DNA of 64,000 bases from CAYRJD01 sp965205925 (lineage in GTDB: Bacteria > Actinomycetota > Acidimicrobiia > Acidimicrobiales > Poriferisodalaceae): assembly GCA_965205925.1 (NCBI GenBank), contig OZ242183.1, forward strand, positions 310,001-374,000, written 5' to 3'. The notes beneath the pieces were generated by a model, which saw only the letters and a program-made list of their open reading frames with translations, searched no databases and had not been told where the DNA came from. The translations under genes and the position numbers were made by a program. Below are positions 38,876-47,274 of this stretch, one piece after another. Numbering within the stretch: position 1 is the stretch's first letter; the number at the start of each line of letters is the position of its first letter.

Positions 38876-40219
38876 CTAGTCGCTTTCAGCGACTAGCGGG
38901 AGTTGCAACCGCACGGTTGCTCCTGCTCCATCGGTGTCAACTACTTCGGCAGTACCACCAACCGACTGGGCTACCTGCGCAACGATCGCTAACCCCAAAC
39001 CCGAACCAGGCATCGATCTAGCTTCGGGTGCACGATAAAACCGCTCAAACACATGCGGCCGGTGAGTCGGCTCTATCCCTGGTCCGTAGTCACGCACAGT
39101 GACTGCACCGCCGTTTACGACTACCACTATTGGAGATTCGGGCGATCCCCACTTGACAGCGTTGTCAATCAAATTTGATACCGCACGCCGCACTAACGCA
39201 GGTGCGGCCATCACTGTGCATTGTCGCACGTTGCATTCGATTTCACGATTGCTCCGGTTGCGATAGCGCTCAACTACCGAGGTAACGATCTCATCCAGCG
39301 ACATCTGCTCGGGTTCGGATTCTTCGAATTCGTGAGTAGCTAGCGCCACCATCTCCGCTACTAATGCAGTCAAGTCGGTCAGCTCTAGACGCACGTCTTG
39401 CAGCAACTGCTGTCGATCTTCGTTAGTGAGTAAGGCTTTGCCAGCGGCTTGTTCTCGCAACAGCAACTCGATGTTGGTACGCAAGCTGGTTAACGGGGTA
39501 CGAAGCTCGTGATTTGCATCGGCTACTAGCTGTTGCTGCTGACTGCGCGACTGCGACAGTGCTTCGAGCATGGCATTGAAGCTGTTGGCTAAGTCGCTTA
39601 GTTCGCCAGCGCCCTCGGGTTCGATGCGGTGTGCCAAATCTTGGGTTTTGGCTACCTCAGCAGCCGCAATAGAAAGCTTGTTCAGCGGCCGAATAGAGCG
39701 TCCCGCCACCACAAAACCCAACAGTCCCGAGCCAGCGATACCTGCCAAGGCGACTATTCCCATGGAGTTTCGCAATCTTGCTAGCACTTCGTCTATTTCG
39801 GTTAGAGGACGTGCGACCATCACCGCAAGGTTGGAGGGAATTCTTGGCGGAGTGCTTGTATAAACACGCAGCTTCACGCCCCTTACCTCCACGTCAGACC
39901 ACGCAAAGTTTCTGTCGTGTTTAGCTACGGCCCAGTCACGCCTTGACACCGGCAGTTCGACCGCTGACCAGTACAGCTTCTCGTCCTTGTTGTTGATGAC
40001 CTGAATCAGGGTGTCTTCAAGACCGAATCTGCCTCTGCCTCGAGTTGCAGTGAGAGCCGCAACCGTGACTTCGATCGAAGATGCACGGTCTCGTAACTGG
40101 TCGTCTAGTCCAGCACGTGCGCCCGTACGGGCAATCCAAAGCGTTACCACCAGCATGATCAACACCGTTACCGCAGCAGCGCTAGCGCTTAGTAGCGCTA
40201 TGCGCGTGCGCAAGCTCAT
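38876..40219 (-). CDS. Sensor histidine kinase (OmpR-type partner)
   Basis: 447-residue membrane sensor. Helix 1 (residues 10-30), an extracytoplasmic sensor domain of about 115 residues, helix 2 (about 155-173), HAMP (175-225), HisKA with phosphoacceptor H237 in ANHELRTPLT, and HATPase_c with N-box NLIDNAVKWG, G1 DYGPGI and G2 GSGLGLAIV. It resembles MprB/PrrB-type kinases. The start overlaps the response regulator stop as ATGA, so the pair is co-translated. The stimulus is unknown. Confidence 0.93.
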   Translation of the reverse strand: MSLRTRIALLSASAAAVTVLIMLVVTLWIARTGARAGLDDQLRDRASSIEVTVAALTATRGRGRFGLEDTLIQVINNKDEKLYWSAVELPVSRRDWAVAKHDRNFAWSDVEVRGVKLRVYTSTPPRIPSNLAVMVARPLTEIDEVLARLRNSMGIVALAGIAGSGLLGFVVAGRSIRPLNKLSIAAAEVAKTQDLAHRIEPEGAGELSDLANSFNAMLEALSQSRSQQQQLVADANHELRTPLTSLRTNIELLLREQAAGKALLTNEDRQQLLQDVRLELTDLTALVAEMVALATHEFEESEPEQMSLDEIVTSVVERYRNRSNREIECNVRQCTVMAAPALVRRAVSNLIDNAVKWGSPESPIVVVVNGGAVTVRDYGPGIEPTHRPHVFERFYRAPEARSMPGSGLGLAIVAQVAQSVGGTAEVVDTDGAGATVRLQLPLVAESD

Positions 40220-40956
40220 CGCTGCAAAGCGGTGGAACTTGCGGCAGGCTCGCGTAGCACGTAACCCACACCTCTCACGGTTTGAATCAGCCGCTTACCA
40301 GCTGTTTCGGTTTTTGTACGCAGATAGCCGATGTACACCTCAAGGCTGTTAGACGACAAGGATGTGTCGTAGCCCCAGACGTTTTCGTAAATCTGGTCGC
40401 GGGTGAGTACCTGATTGGGATATTGGAGCAACATCTCAAGCAAGGCGAACTCGGTGCGAGTTAGGTCAATGGCTTCACCTGCTCGCGTCACTTCTCGACT
40501 AGCAGTATCAAGCGTGAGGTCGCAATAGCTAAGCAGGGCAGCAGCACTACCTGGGCCTGTCTCTAGATCAGATTTTGGCTGTCTGCGAAGCAGAGCTCGC
40601 ACGCGCGCAAGCAGTTCTTCTAATTCGAACGGCTTCACCAGATAATCGTCAGCTCCAGCATCTAAGCCTTCGACACGATCCGAAGTCGCATGGCGAGCGG
40701 TGAGCAGCAAGATTGGCAGGTCGCTACCACTGCCACGCAGTTTGCGGCACAGTTCAAAGCCGCCGAGGTTGGGCATTGTGGCATCTAGCACCATGACGTC
40801 ACAGTGCTGAGCAGCCTGGTGACCAGCCTTACCGTCAACAGCGGTGATTACCTCATAACCCTCTACTAACAAGGCGCGGCGCAAAGACTCCCGAATGGAG
40901 CGGTCGTCATCAACCACCGCAACCGTGTGCTTTGGCTGTTCGCTTGGGCTATTCAT
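40216..40956 (-). CDS. OmpR/PhoB-family response regulator
   Basis: 246-residue two-domain regulator. Receiver: acidic pocket VDDD, phosphoacceptor D58 in VMVLDATMP, and K108 in DYLVKPF. DNA-binding winged helix starts about residue 150 and contains LTRTEFALLEMLLQYPNQVLTRDQIYENVWG and the wing YLRTKTE...IQTVRGVGYVL. It acts with the kinase encoded next. Its ATG lies within an 11-bp direct duplication, giving two ATG triplets in series, only one in frame with the gene. Confidence 0.96.
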   Translation of the reverse strand: MNSPSEQPKHTVAVVDDDRSIRESLRRALLVEGYEVITAVDGKAGHQAAQHCDVMVLDATMPNLGGFELCRKLRGSGSDLPILLLTARHATSDRVEGLDAGADDYLVKPFELEELLARVRALLRRQPKSDLETGPGSAAALLSYCDLTLDTASREVTRAGEAIDLTRTEFALLEMLLQYPNQVLTRDQIYENVWGYDTSLSSNSLEVYIGYLRTKTETAGKRLIQTVRGVGYVLREPAASSTALQR

Positions 40957-40974
40957 ATTTGAGTCATATTTGAG
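40953..40974. repeat. Perfect 11-bp tandem duplication at the response regulator start
   Basis: TCATATTTGAG occurs at 40953-40963 and 40964-40974. On the minus strand each copy carries an ATG; the downstream copy is the gene start at 40956. Confidence 0.9.
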
Positions 40975-40977
40975 CGC

Positions 40978-41448
40978 TCAGTGTCGGCGCTGCTTTGAGT
41001 GACTGCCTACAGGCTCGGCTGACAGCGTCACCAGCGCATCACACTCAACTTCGTAATCAAGTCGTTGTAGCGCGTCGGCAATGTCCCACCATTGCACCTG
41101 ATCCACCTCGTCTGGATCGCCGCAAAGCTCTGCGGGGTCGCTGTTACAGCTCATCGGGTAAAACATCACCACTTTTGGCAGATGATCGTCTACTAAATAG
41201 CTGACCGGATACGGCTCGCCTAACACTTCGGTGGTTACACCGGTTTCTTCAAAAACCTCGCGCAGCGCCGCTTGGGACCAGGTTTCACGTTTTTTAACGT
41301 GGCCTTTTGGAAGGGACCAGTCGTCATAGCGCGGACGGTGCACCACTAGCACCTTGCCCTCGTGCAGCACCACTCCACCAGCTGCACGCGTAACTGGCGT
41401 ATTGCGATAATCGGGCTTGTTCTTGGGCTTGCCGTGTTCGGATGGCAC
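40978..41448 (-). CDS. Nudix hydrolase
   Basis: About 156 residues from the GTG at 41448 (an open frame continues to 41646 but would enter rpmB). The Nudix box is GHVKKRETWSQAALREVFEETG, read here as GHVKKRETWSQ then AALREVFEETG, with the usual REvxEE core. The N-terminus TRAAGGVVLHEGKVLVVHRPRYDDWSLPKG is that of MutT-type enzymes. Substrate undetermined (8-oxo-dGTP or diadenosine polyphosphates). It lies divergent to rpmB. Confidence 0.9.
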   Translation of the reverse strand: MPSEHGKPKNKPDYRNTPVTRAAGGVVLHEGKVLVVHRPRYDDWSLPKGHVKKRETWSQAALREVFEETGVTTEVLGEPYPVSYLVDDHLPKVVMFYPMSCNSDPAELCGDPDEVDQVQWWDIADALQRLDYEVECDALVTLSAEPVGSHSKQRRH

Positions 41449-41548
41449 TGGATTTGAATCGTAGACCGGCAATTCTGAAATAACCCTAAGAAACAAGAAG
41501 TGATTGCTCGTTAGGGAAAGCGCACATCGGGCGCTAACCTCAGCGCCT

Positions 41549-41785
41549 ATGAGTAAGGCCTGCCAAGTAACTGGGCGCAGACCGTCGGCCGGTAACACTG
41601 TGTCGCATTCGCATCGCAAAACTAAGCGCTGGTTTAAGCCGAACATTCAGAAAAAAAGGTTCTTTGTTCCAAACGAGAAGCGCTGGATAACTCTGACCGT
41701 CAGCGCCAAAGGCATCAAGACCATAAACAGGCGCGGCATCGAGTCGGTAGTGGCTGAGATCCGTAACCGCGGCCAAAAGATCTAG
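41549..41785 (+). CDS. rpmB: 50S ribosomal protein L28
   Basis: 78-residue ribosomal protein: MSKACQVTGRRPSAGNTVSH at the N-terminus, then KTKRWFKPNIQKKRFFV and ITLTVSAKGIKTINRRG. The ATG at 41549 gives normal length. Followed after 36 bp by rpmG, a common pairing. Confidence 0.97.
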   Translation: MSKACQVTGRRPSAGNTVSHSHRKTKRWFKPNIQKKRFFVPNEKRWITLTVSAKGIKTINRRGIESVVAEIRNRGQKI

Positions 41786-41821
41786 CGGCACAGAAAGACA
41801 CGAGGATCGAGAGACGTCCCT

Positions 41822-41986
41822 ATGGCTAAAAGTGACAAACGCCCTGTGATCAAACTAAAATCGACCGCTGGTACGGGCTATACCTACAGCACTCGCAAGA
41901 ACAAAACAAACACGCGCGACCGAATTGAGCTTCGTAAGTACGACCCAGTTATTCGTCAGCACGTCATCTTCAAAGAAGAGCGTTAG
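41822..41986 (+). CDS. rpmG: 50S ribosomal protein L33
   Basis: 54-residue ribosomal protein: MAKSDKRPVIKLKSTAGTG, YTYSTRKNKTNTRDRIELRKYDP, IRQHVIFKEER. It has no cysteines, so it is the zinc-free form. Short but unmistakable in sequence and in its position after rpmB. Confidence 0.96.
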   Translation: MAKSDKRPVIKLKSTAGTGYTYSTRKNKTNTRDRIELRKYDPVIRQHVIFKEER

Positions 41987-42039
41987 CAGGAAATAACAGC
42001 CAAACCGGGTCAACGCAACGTAGCTACGTAAGCCCTGTT

Positions 42040-43347
42040 TTGCATCAGCTGACCCTTTTGGGCGCACGCCGGCTTGCGATCCATGCAACGGGGCTAAGCG
42101 CCACTAGCGCGAGCAGCAACCAGAACTCACCCGCAAAATCAGCAGCTCGCGCAAATCTGCGGGGTATGCGGCGAGCGATTACCACGCTTGGTGTGCTGCA
42201 AATAGATGCGGTCAACGCAGTGGCTCGCTCACATCTGCTGGTACTGCGTCCACGACTAGCTGGCATGGCCGACTCAACGCAGGCTTTGCTCTACCGCGCT
42301 ACTTATGCCGCTGATAATCGGCAGCTAACGGAATATTGGTGCCATGAAGCATGCTTTTGCGCAGTCCAGGACTGGCCGCTTTATCGCTGGCGAATGCAGC
42401 GCGCCGAGACAGGTGAAATCTGGAAACCAATGGCCAAGTTCGCCGCAGCGAACAGTCGCGCAATCAATGAGCTACTGACCGAGGTTGAACGTCACGGCCC
42501 GGTTTCTGTGTCGGAGTTAGAAACCATTACCGGGGCTGGCGCTAGCGCGTCGAAACGTAAGGGTGAATGGGCGCAATGGAGCCACACCAAGCTGGCATTG
42601 GGCTGGCTGTTTTGGGCTGGTTACATAGGTGTGGCTGAGCGCGTCAATTTCACACGCCGCTATGACCTAATCACACGAGTGTTACCCGCCAAGGTGGTTG
42701 ACAAGCGCATTGACGAAGACGAAGCGCAACGAGAGTTGTTGTTACAGGCCGCTCGGTGCCTAGGAGTAGCAACCGTTGCAGACCTGGGTGACTACCACAG
42801 GCTGCCGAAACGAGAAGCGCCCGGCCGAGTTGCTGAGCTGGTTGAAGACGGGAAACTGTTAGCCGTAAACGTTGAGGGATGGTCGCAGGACGGCTATGTG
42901 CTGCCGTCGCAAATCAGAGTTCGACGGCAATCGCAATCTGTGTTGTTGAGTCCGTTTGACCCGCTGGTGTGGTTTCGTCCGCGCGCAGAACGACTATTTC
43001 GTTTCAAATATCGGCTGGAGATTTACACACCGGCGGTCAAACGACGCTACGGCTATTACGTGTTGCCCTTCTTACACGAAGATCGTTTAGCGGCACGAGT
43101 GGATGTGCGTGCCGATCGCGACAACCAGGTGTTGCGGGTGCTGGGCGTGTTTGGCGAACCCACACCGGACGAACCCGTTGCAGTCAAGGCTGACGCAGCA
43201 CCGTGGCAAACGCCGGTGGAGGTTGCGCTGGCGCAAGAGTTAGCCGCATTGGCGCAGTGGCTTGGCTTAAATGACGTGATAGTCGTCAGCAGCGCGCGCG
43301 GTGACCTGGCAAAACCGTTAAGGCGAGTCTTACATTCCAACTCTTAA
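42040..43347 (+). CDS. YcaQ-type winged-helix DNA glycosylase
   Basis: 435-residue protein of the HTH_42/DUF1006 family, which includes YcaQ and AlkX glycosylases that unhook DNA interstrand crosslinks. The active-site QxD motif is LQIDAVNAVARSHLLV, followed by YWCHEACF and the family signature SPFDPLVWFRPRAERLF then YKIEIY-like YRLEIYTPAVKRRYGYYVLP. Three tandem winged-helix segments are expected before it. The start may be later than ATG 42040: about 35 residues of Ser/Ala-rich sequence sit before the first conserved helix. Confidence 0.87.
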   Translation: MHQLTLLGARRLAIHATGLSATSASSNQNSPAKSAARANLRGMRRAITTLGVLQIDAVNAVARSHLLVLRPRLAGMADSTQALLYRATYAADNRQLTEYWCHEACFCAVQDWPLYRWRMQRAETGEIWKPMAKFAAANSRAINELLTEVERHGPVSVSELETITGAGASASKRKGEWAQWSHTKLALGWLFWAGYIGVAERVNFTRRYDLITRVLPAKVVDKRIDEDEAQRELLLQAARCLGVATVADLGDYHRLPKREAPGRVAELVEDGKLLAVNVEGWSQDGYVLPSQIRVRRQSQSVLLSPFDPLVWFRPRAERLFRFKYRLEIYTPAVKRRYGYYVLPFLHEDRLAARVDVRADRDNQVLRVLGVFGEPTPDEPVAVKADAAPWQTPVEVALAQELAALAQWLGLNDVIVVSSARGDLAKPLRRVLHSNS

Positions 43348-43433
43348 CCAAACGCAGAACTACCACGAGGGTTGAGGCGGGTAGAGTTCTCCGCTGTGCC
43401 TAAGGTCGCCATGGCGGCCAGAGGGAACATTTT

Positions 43434-43508
43434 GGTCCCGTGGTGAAGTCTGGAGTTCACGCCGGCCTGTCAAGCCGGAGGTCGCGGGTTCAAATCCCGT
43501 CGGGACCG
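43434..43508 (+). tRNA. tRNA-Asp (anticodon GTC)
   Basis: Acceptor GGTCCCG pairs with CGGGACC, anticodon arm CCGGCCTGTCAAGCCGG with GTC, T-arm CGCGGGTTCAAATCCCGT. No CCA is encoded; the next tRNA starts two bases later. Confidence 0.96.
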
Positions 43509-43509
43509 C

Positions 43510-43582
43510 GGTCGGATAGCTCAGTTGGCAGAGCGCGCGCCTGAAAAGCGTGAGGTCACCGGATCGACGCCGGTTCCGACCA
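43510..43582 (+). tRNA. tRNA-Phe (anticodon GAA)
   Basis: Acceptor GGTCGGA pairs with TCCGACC, the anticodon arm is CGCGCCTGAAAAGCGTG with GAA, and the T-stem ACCGG/CCGGT closes the loop ATCGACG. The loop has A where T54 of TTCGA is normal. CCA is not encoded. One base separates it from tRNA-Asp, so the two are one transcript. Confidence 0.93.
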
Positions 43583-43644
43583 CAACTGTTCAAAACAAAA
43601 CCGCTGGGAACAACTGGCCTTTGAAGTCGACATAACCTGAGGGT

Positions 43645-44067
43645 GTGACGGCCGAAGTTGAAACCCACTTGACAGGACTAAACCCACAAGTGCGGTCATT
43701 GGCAAAAGGACTTCACAAAATCTTCACCTCAGCTGGTTGTGAATCGTACGTCAAGACGATCTATGTCGGCTACGACATAGATGGAGAAATGGTGGCCGCC
43801 GTCTACGCGCGTACGGATCACCTTGAGGTTGCGCTAGCGCTAGAGGAGGATCGGGTGCATCCGTTGCTAGTTGACGCCTCACATTTAACGTGGCGTACCT
43901 TGCCTGTGGCAGCAATCTTGCGGAAAAAAACCGACATGGCCGGGCTGGCAGAACTAGTAGCCGAAGGAGTGTCTCGCATCCAAGCAGGCACCCACAACGT
44001 GCACCGAGACAACGATTTTTTTGTTAAATCTCGTAAGGCCAGGCGAAGGACAGGACCTCGCCGTTAA
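43645..44067 (+). CDS. Small conserved-type protein, DUF5655/DUF1801-like
   Basis: 140-residue soluble protein. The pattern HKIFTSAGCESYVKTIYVGYDIDGEMVAAVYARTDHLEVALALE resembles the beta-sheet core of DUF5655 or the iron-chaperone-like DUF1801 fold, with a C-terminal helix and a basic tail (KSRKARRRTGPRR). Family membership is a guess from pattern, and the function is unknown. GTG start, following two tRNA genes and converging on malic enzyme. Confidence 0.7.
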   Translation: MTAEVETHLTGLNPQVRSLAKGLHKIFTSAGCESYVKTIYVGYDIDGEMVAAVYARTDHLEVALALEEDRVHPLLVDASHLTWRTLPVAAILRKKTDMAGLAELVAEGVSRIQAGTHNVHRDNDFFVKSRKARRRTGPRR

Positions 44068-45501
44068 CTAGTTGTTAGTTGAGCCTGTTGGCACATCGGA
44101 TCTTTTGCGTGTTACGCCGTCCGCTATAGCTGCTGCAGCTACCGCACTGGCGACTGCTGGCACCACCGATTTATCAAACGCAGTAGGGATCACATACTCG
44201 CTCATCAGCTCATCGCTTGGCACGGAAGCTGCGATTGCCGCTGCGGCAGCCACCTTCATTGATTCGGTGATGTCAGTAGCAAACGCATCAAACGCTCCTC
44301 GGAAAATCCCCGGAAACGCTAGAACGTTGTTGATCTGATTGGGATAGTCGCTGCGACCCGTGGCCGTTACAGCAGCAATGTCAGAAATCTCGTCAGGCAA
44401 AATCTCCGGATCTGGGTTTGCCATTGCAAACACGATCGCATTATCAGCCATTGCTTCTACATCTTCTCGGGTTATCAGTCCTGGTCCACTCACGCCCATG
44501 AAAGCGTCGGCTCCAGCCATTGCGTCACTAACGGCTCCAGTCAGTCCTTGCGAGTTGGTGTTCTCCGCGAGCCATCGCTTTGACTCGTTCAGGTCATTGC
44601 GCTGCTTTGAGATAATGCCGCCTCGGTCACACACCACTAGGTCCCCTATGCCGCTGGCTTTCAGAATCTTGGCAATGGCTACCCCGGCCGCGCCAGCACC
44701 GAGGATTACACAACGCATTGATGATAATTCTTTGCCTATCAGTCGGCCTGAGTTATTCAGTGCCGCTAGCGCTACCACAGCGGTGCCGTGCTGGTCGTCA
44801 TGAAAAACAGGGATGTCAAGAGCCTCCCTTAGCGCTGCCTCCACCTCAAACGCTCCTGGTGCGGCAATGTCTTCCAGATTTATGCCGCCAAAAGTAGGAG
44901 CCAGACGGATAACGGTTTCGACTATCTGTCCCGGTGTGGACACGTCTAAGCACACCGGGAAAGCGTCAACGTTGGCGAACTCCTTAAACAGAAGTGCTTT
45001 TCCCTCCATCACCGGTAAAGCGGCCAGCGGTCCGATATTGCCGAGACCAAGCACGGCGGTGCCATCGCTGACTATGGCCACCGTGTTGCGGCGAATAGTG
45101 AGGTCATAAGCCTTAGCGGGATCTTCGGCAATGGCTCGACAAATACGCGCCACGCCAGGGGTGTAAGCCATGGAGAGGTCGTCGGCGTTGCGGAGTGGGA
45201 TACGGCTATTGGTTTCAAGTTTTCCGCCTGCGTGAAGGGCAAACGTGCGATCAACCGCTGAGAGCACCGTTACATGGGGTAAATCATCAAGTGCGCCACA
45301 GATAGTGGTGACGTGATCTTCATCGGTGGCATCAACAACTATTTCTTGAAGCACCGACGAGCCAGTTATCTCAAAGCCAGCGAGAGAAACTATGTTGCCT
45401 CCCACGTCTCCGATGGCGGTGCAGAGCCTGCCTAGCGTCCCCGGTACATGGTCAAGCCGAACCTCGAGAACGGCAGAGAAGGCGGCTGTTGGTCGCGCCA
45501 T
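44068..45501 (-). CDS. NAD-dependent malic enzyme with N-terminal ACT domain
   Basis: Oxidatively decarboxylates malate to pyruvate. Residues about 5-85 are an ACT regulatory domain (LDHVPGTLGRLCTAIGDVGGNI), then the malic domain with MAYTPGVARICRAIAEDP and SDGTAVLGLGNIGPLAALPVMEGKALLFKEF, DDQHGTAVV, and the NAD-binding GAGAAGVAIAKIL. Ends in a helix bundle. The ATG at 45501 has AAGGAGCT before it. The ACT domain suggests amino-acid feedback. Located after pyrE on the same strand. Confidence 0.94.
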   Translation of the reverse strand: MARPTAAFSAVLEVRLDHVPGTLGRLCTAIGDVGGNIVSLAGFEITGSSVLQEIVVDATDEDHVTTICGALDDLPHVTVLSAVDRTFALHAGGKLETNSRIPLRNADDLSMAYTPGVARICRAIAEDPAKAYDLTIRRNTVAIVSDGTAVLGLGNIGPLAALPVMEGKALLFKEFANVDAFPVCLDVSTPGQIVETVIRLAPTFGGINLEDIAAPGAFEVEAALREALDIPVFHDDQHGTAVVALAALNNSGRLIGKELSSMRCVILGAGAAGVAIAKILKASGIGDLVVCDRGGIISKQRNDLNESKRWLAENTNSQGLTGAVSDAMAGADAFMGVSGPGLITREDVEAMADNAIVFAMANPDPEILPDEISDIAAVTATGRSDYPNQINNVLAFPGIFRGAFDAFATDITESMKVAAAAAIAASVPSDELMSEYVIPTAFDKSVVPAVASAVAAAAIADGVTRKRSDVPTGSTNN

Positions 45502-45578
45502 GGATAGCTCCTTACGGGCTGGACGTTTCACGAGAGATTCGCGAGGCTCCGCCGAATCTTACGTCTTAGGTTTATTGC

Positions 45579-46172
45579 TTAGTTTTCGTAACTGAAGCCG
45601 AGATCAGGCGCGGTTAGAAGCGGCTCGAAGGCAATGCCTTGCTCTTTGGCTAGTTCAGCTCCGGTGCCGCCTCGATCAACGACTGGCAAGATCAACAACG
45701 GTTGCGCTTGCGCTGTGCGCACAGATTCAGCAGCGGTCAAGGCCGATGTTCCGCGTGTGGCGACGTCTTCGGTGATTACAACACGGTCGCCAGAATTAAA
45801 CGCGCCGGCAATGCGGCCAGTAACACCGTGATCTTTGGCTTCGGCTCTCACGCTAAACGAACGCAGTGCGATACCGCGTTGCGCCGCTAGCGCCGCAATG
45901 CCAAACGCAATCGGATCCGCTCCCATTGTGAGTCCCCCAATGGCATCAAACGGACCGGCCGGATGGTTTGTGATGATGTTCAACGCAAGATCGGCGATTA
46001 AGAGAATTCCGTCTGGACGGCAGGCAGATTGCTTGGCATCGATGAACCAGTTGCTGGAGCGTCCCGATTTCAGAGTGAAGTTGCCTGTCTTAATGGAGTG
46101 TTTTTGGAGGTGGTCGACCAGTGCTGCCTTAGCAGAGCTGAGCGAGGAGCTGCTGGAGTAGGTGCTAGTCAC
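45579..46172 (-). CDS. pyrE: Orotate phosphoribosyltransferase
   Basis: Converts orotate and PRPP to OMP in pyrimidine synthesis. The 197 residues include FTLKSGRSSNWFIDAKQ, GGLTMGADPIA, KDHGVTGRIAG with the catalytic flexible loop and the PRPP motif VVITEDVATRGTSALTA. The GTG start overlaps the purM stop by 8 bp, tying this pyrimidine gene to the purine operon. Confidence 0.95.
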   Translation of the reverse strand: MTSTYSSSSSLSSAKAALVDHLQKHSIKTGNFTLKSGRSSNWFIDAKQSACRPDGILLIADLALNIITNHPAGPFDAIGGLTMGADPIAFGIAALAAQRGIALRSFSVRAEAKDHGVTGRIAGAFNSGDRVVITEDVATRGTSALTAAESVRTAQAQPLLILPVVDRGGTGAELAKEQGIAFEPLLTAPDLGFSYEN

Positions 46173-47274
46173 GATCTACTAACCGCACTTGTCCAGTGCC
46201 TGCGATGATTTCACCTACTACCCATGCGTCATGACCATGTTTTTGCGCCACTGAGATGGCTTGCGCGGCGCCCCTCGGCAAGGTTCCACCGTCACCTGGC
46301 ACCGCAACCACCATCCCTACGCCAAGGTTGAACACCGCTTCCATCTCGGCCTCGATTACCGGCCCAGCTTCTTCAATTTCGCAGAAAATTCTCGGCTTAG
46401 GCCATGAACCACGCTTAATCACTGCATCAACTTGTGGGCCTAGCACGCGTACAAGATTTGTTGCTATTCCACCGCCGGTGATGTGTGCAGCAGCTAGAGC
46501 TCCACACTCGGCAAACATTTCATGCACCGCTGGCGCGTAAATCTTTGAAGGCGACAGCAGCTCGTCGCCCAGAGAGTGATCCGCGCCCGTCCAAGCTGGC
46601 TCAGCTAGCCGTTTGGCTTGCAGGTTGGCTTGGTCTGTGGACGGTGAGGCCAGATCGCCTAGCAATGCACGCCGCGCCAAGCTAAATCCGTTGCAGCGCA
46701 GGTTCGGCGATGCCAGACCTATCAGTAGTGCCGAGTTTGTTGTCAAGGGTTTCGGTAATCGTGATCGTTCAGCTATTCCGATTGCGAATCCGCACACGTC
46801 AAGAGCATCGGGTGCCATCTCGTCTGGATGTTCGGCAATCTCGCCACCGGTCAAAGCACAGCCTGCTATACGACAACCATCTGCCATGCCGCTGACAAGC
46901 TGGGTCACGATTTCGGGGTTGACCGAACCCATTGTGATCTGATCTTGAAACAGCAGCGGTTCTGCACCCAGGGTGGCTACATCATCAACGCACATCGCAA
47001 CGACATCGATGCCAATCGTGTCAAACCGTTTAAGAGCGGATGCAATCATAGGTTTGGTACCTGCCCCGTCGTTGGCTGACACCAACACGGGTTCTTCGTA
47101 GCCAGTCGGCAGGGCTGTAACCGCCGCGAAAGCGCCAATATCGCTTAACACTTCTGGCCGATAGGTGCTACGAGCTAAAGGTTTAAGAGCTTCGACGGCA
47201 ACCTCGGATGCCGCAACATCAACGCCAGCTTGGGCGTAGGTGAGTGGATTACTCGGTGGGCTACATAGAGACAT
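46165..47274 (-). CDS. purM: Phosphoribosylformylglycinamidine cyclo-ligase
   Basis: AIR synthetase, fifth step of purine synthesis. Features are TYAQAGVDVAASEVAVEAL, the ATP-binding SANDGAGTKPMIA, GIDVVAMCVDD, TGGEIAEHPD, and the C-terminal HITGGGIATNLVRVL. From the ATG at 47274 the protein has 369 residues. It overlaps purF by 14 bp and pyrE by 8 bp. Confidence 0.96.
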   Translation of the reverse strand: MSLCSPPSNPLTYAQAGVDVAASEVAVEALKPLARSTYRPEVLSDIGAFAAVTALPTGYEEPVLVSANDGAGTKPMIASALKRFDTIGIDVVAMCVDDVATLGAEPLLFQDQITMGSVNPEIVTQLVSGMADGCRIAGCALTGGEIAEHPDEMAPDALDVCGFAIGIAERSRLPKPLTTNSALLIGLASPNLRCNGFSLARRALLGDLASPSTDQANLQAKRLAEPAWTGADHSLGDELLSPSKIYAPAVHEMFAECGALAAAHITGGGIATNLVRVLGPQVDAVIKRGSWPKPRIFCEIEEAGPVIEAEMEAVFNLGVGMVVAVPGDGGTLPRGAAQAISVAQKHGHDAWVVGEIIAGTGQVRLVDRD

